This document shows positions 63,889 through 64,000 of a stretch of DNA of 64,000 bases, one piece after another. Each line of letters starts with the position of its first letter. The stretch's first letter is position 1. The stretch comes from Guillardia theta CCMP2712. Taxonomy: Eukaryota > Cryptophyceae > Pyrenomonadales > Geminigeraceae. Under the pieces are notes generated by a model. The model was not told the origin of the DNA and ran no database searches. It worked only from the letters and a program-made list of their open reading frames with translations. Location: assembly GCF_000315625.1 (NCBI RefSeq), contig NW_005434493.1, positions 1-64,000 on the forward strand, given 5' to 3'. Both the position numbers and the translations under genes were made by a program.

Positions 63889-64000
63889 ACAGAAATGCGT
63901 TGTAGAGGGGGGGAAGGTGAAGGAGAAACCACGAGTGAGGGAGGAAGGTGGAGATTGACGAGGAGGAAATGAGGAATGCAAGAATGCTAGCAGGAGCAGG
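61039..64000 (+). CDS. NAE1: NAE1/ULA1, regulatory subunit of NEDD8-activating enzyme, 3' truncated
   Basis: Exons 61039-61126, 61174-61308, 61455-61576, 61820-61923, 61968-62046 and from 62284 are certain in phase; later ones at about 62850-62945, 63150-63258, 63370-63400, 63548-63632 and 63678-63813. Family motifs: [127 protein letters not shown]. As in other APP-BP1 proteins this half of the E1 lacks the catalytic Cys domain and pairs with UBA3 to activate NEDD8 for cullin modification. Intron 4 (61924-61967) uses a GC donor. Introns hold large microsatellites. The gene runs off the window. Confidence 0.93.
61334..61445. repeat. (GATGGT)n/(GATGGC)n microsatellite in NAE1 intron 2
   Basis: About 18 hexamers differing only at the last base. 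Confined to the intron between 61309 and 61454. Confidence 0.9.
61591..61746. repeat. (TCC)n microsatellite in NAE1 intron 3
   Basis: About 45 TCC units with a few CTT or CGG interruptions, inside the intron 61577-61819. Confidence 0.9.
62187..62262. repeat. (GGAGCA)n microsatellite in NAE1 intron 5
   Basis: Twelve or so GGAGCA units within 62047-62283. The same hexamer recurs at 63818. Confidence 0.9.
62985..63034. repeat. (CCT)n microsatellite in a NAE1 intron
   Basis: About 16 CCT units between the [14 protein letters not shown] exon and the [12 protein letters not shown] exon. Confidence 0.85.
63818..63888. repeat. (GGAGCA)n microsatellite at the right edge
   Basis: About twelve AGGAGC units directly after the LQNIYR exon, presumably in the next intron. 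Confidence 0.85.

Overview
The window looks like the subtelomeric end and first gene block of a nuclear chromosome from an alga with a complex (secondary) plastid. Four things support this: CCCTAAA telomere-type repeats; many short GT-AG introns of about 45-60 nt; compact genes on both strands; and a thylakoid-lumen precursor (41160-41832) with a signal peptide, a Phe at the predicted cleavage point and a twin-Arg lumen signal. A cryptophyte such as Guillardia is my first guess. It is not proven here, because I could not search any database.

Bases 1-32164 are a head-to-tail pile of retroelements. All are on the minus strand and are separated by short CCCTAAA tracts in one orientation. Copy 1 (285-10882) is a nearly full non-LTR retrotransposon. 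Its ORF1 is coupled by a TAATG stop-start to a very long ORF2 with a ULP1-type cysteine protease, an APE endonuclease, reverse transcriptase, a degenerate RNase H-like region, a CCHC finger and a candidate restriction-like endonuclease. This architecture resembles the Dualen family of Chlamydomonas. A second element type (25604-28815, with fragments elsewhere) carries only a diverged ORF1 and looks like a non-autonomous partner. A third unit (13865-25545) is a mosaic of the two types. Element 5' leaders are amplified as 19-20 bp monomer arrays and 3' ends carry (AAT)n or (ACT)n tails against telomere repeats. A piggyBac-like DNA transposon (10895-13761) and a young Ty3/Gypsy chromovirus (19170-24936) have inserted into this pile. 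The chromovirus has 228-bp LTRs, a CACCT target duplication and a textbook -1 frameshift signal. A broken cysteine-rich receptor-like gene (28853-31130) and a truncated exon (32165-32305) abut telomere tracts.

From 32.2 kb onward the window is ordinary gene territory. In order it holds a heptad-repeat coiled-coil protein, a small element with TTTACTCAAAGT inverted ends, an unrecognised 88-residue three-exon protein (+), VPS4 AAA ATPase (-), mitochondrial trans-2-enoyl-CoA reductase (+), a lumen-targeted protein (-), thymidine kinase (+), a WW-IQ-TLDc protein (-), a hypothetical protein (-), a seven-exon cyclophilin (+), a hypothetical membrane protein (-), a very large leucine-rich-repeat protein (-, interrupted by 761 N at 53641-54401), and NAE1/ULA1, the NEDD8-activating enzyme regulatory subunit (+, running off the right edge). 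The housekeeping genes cover ESCRT disassembly, mitochondrial fatty-acid synthesis, dTMP salvage, prolyl isomerisation and cullin neddylation, and show no operon-like logic. Introns of NAE1 and the LRR gene are loaded with trinucleotide and hexanucleotide repeats.
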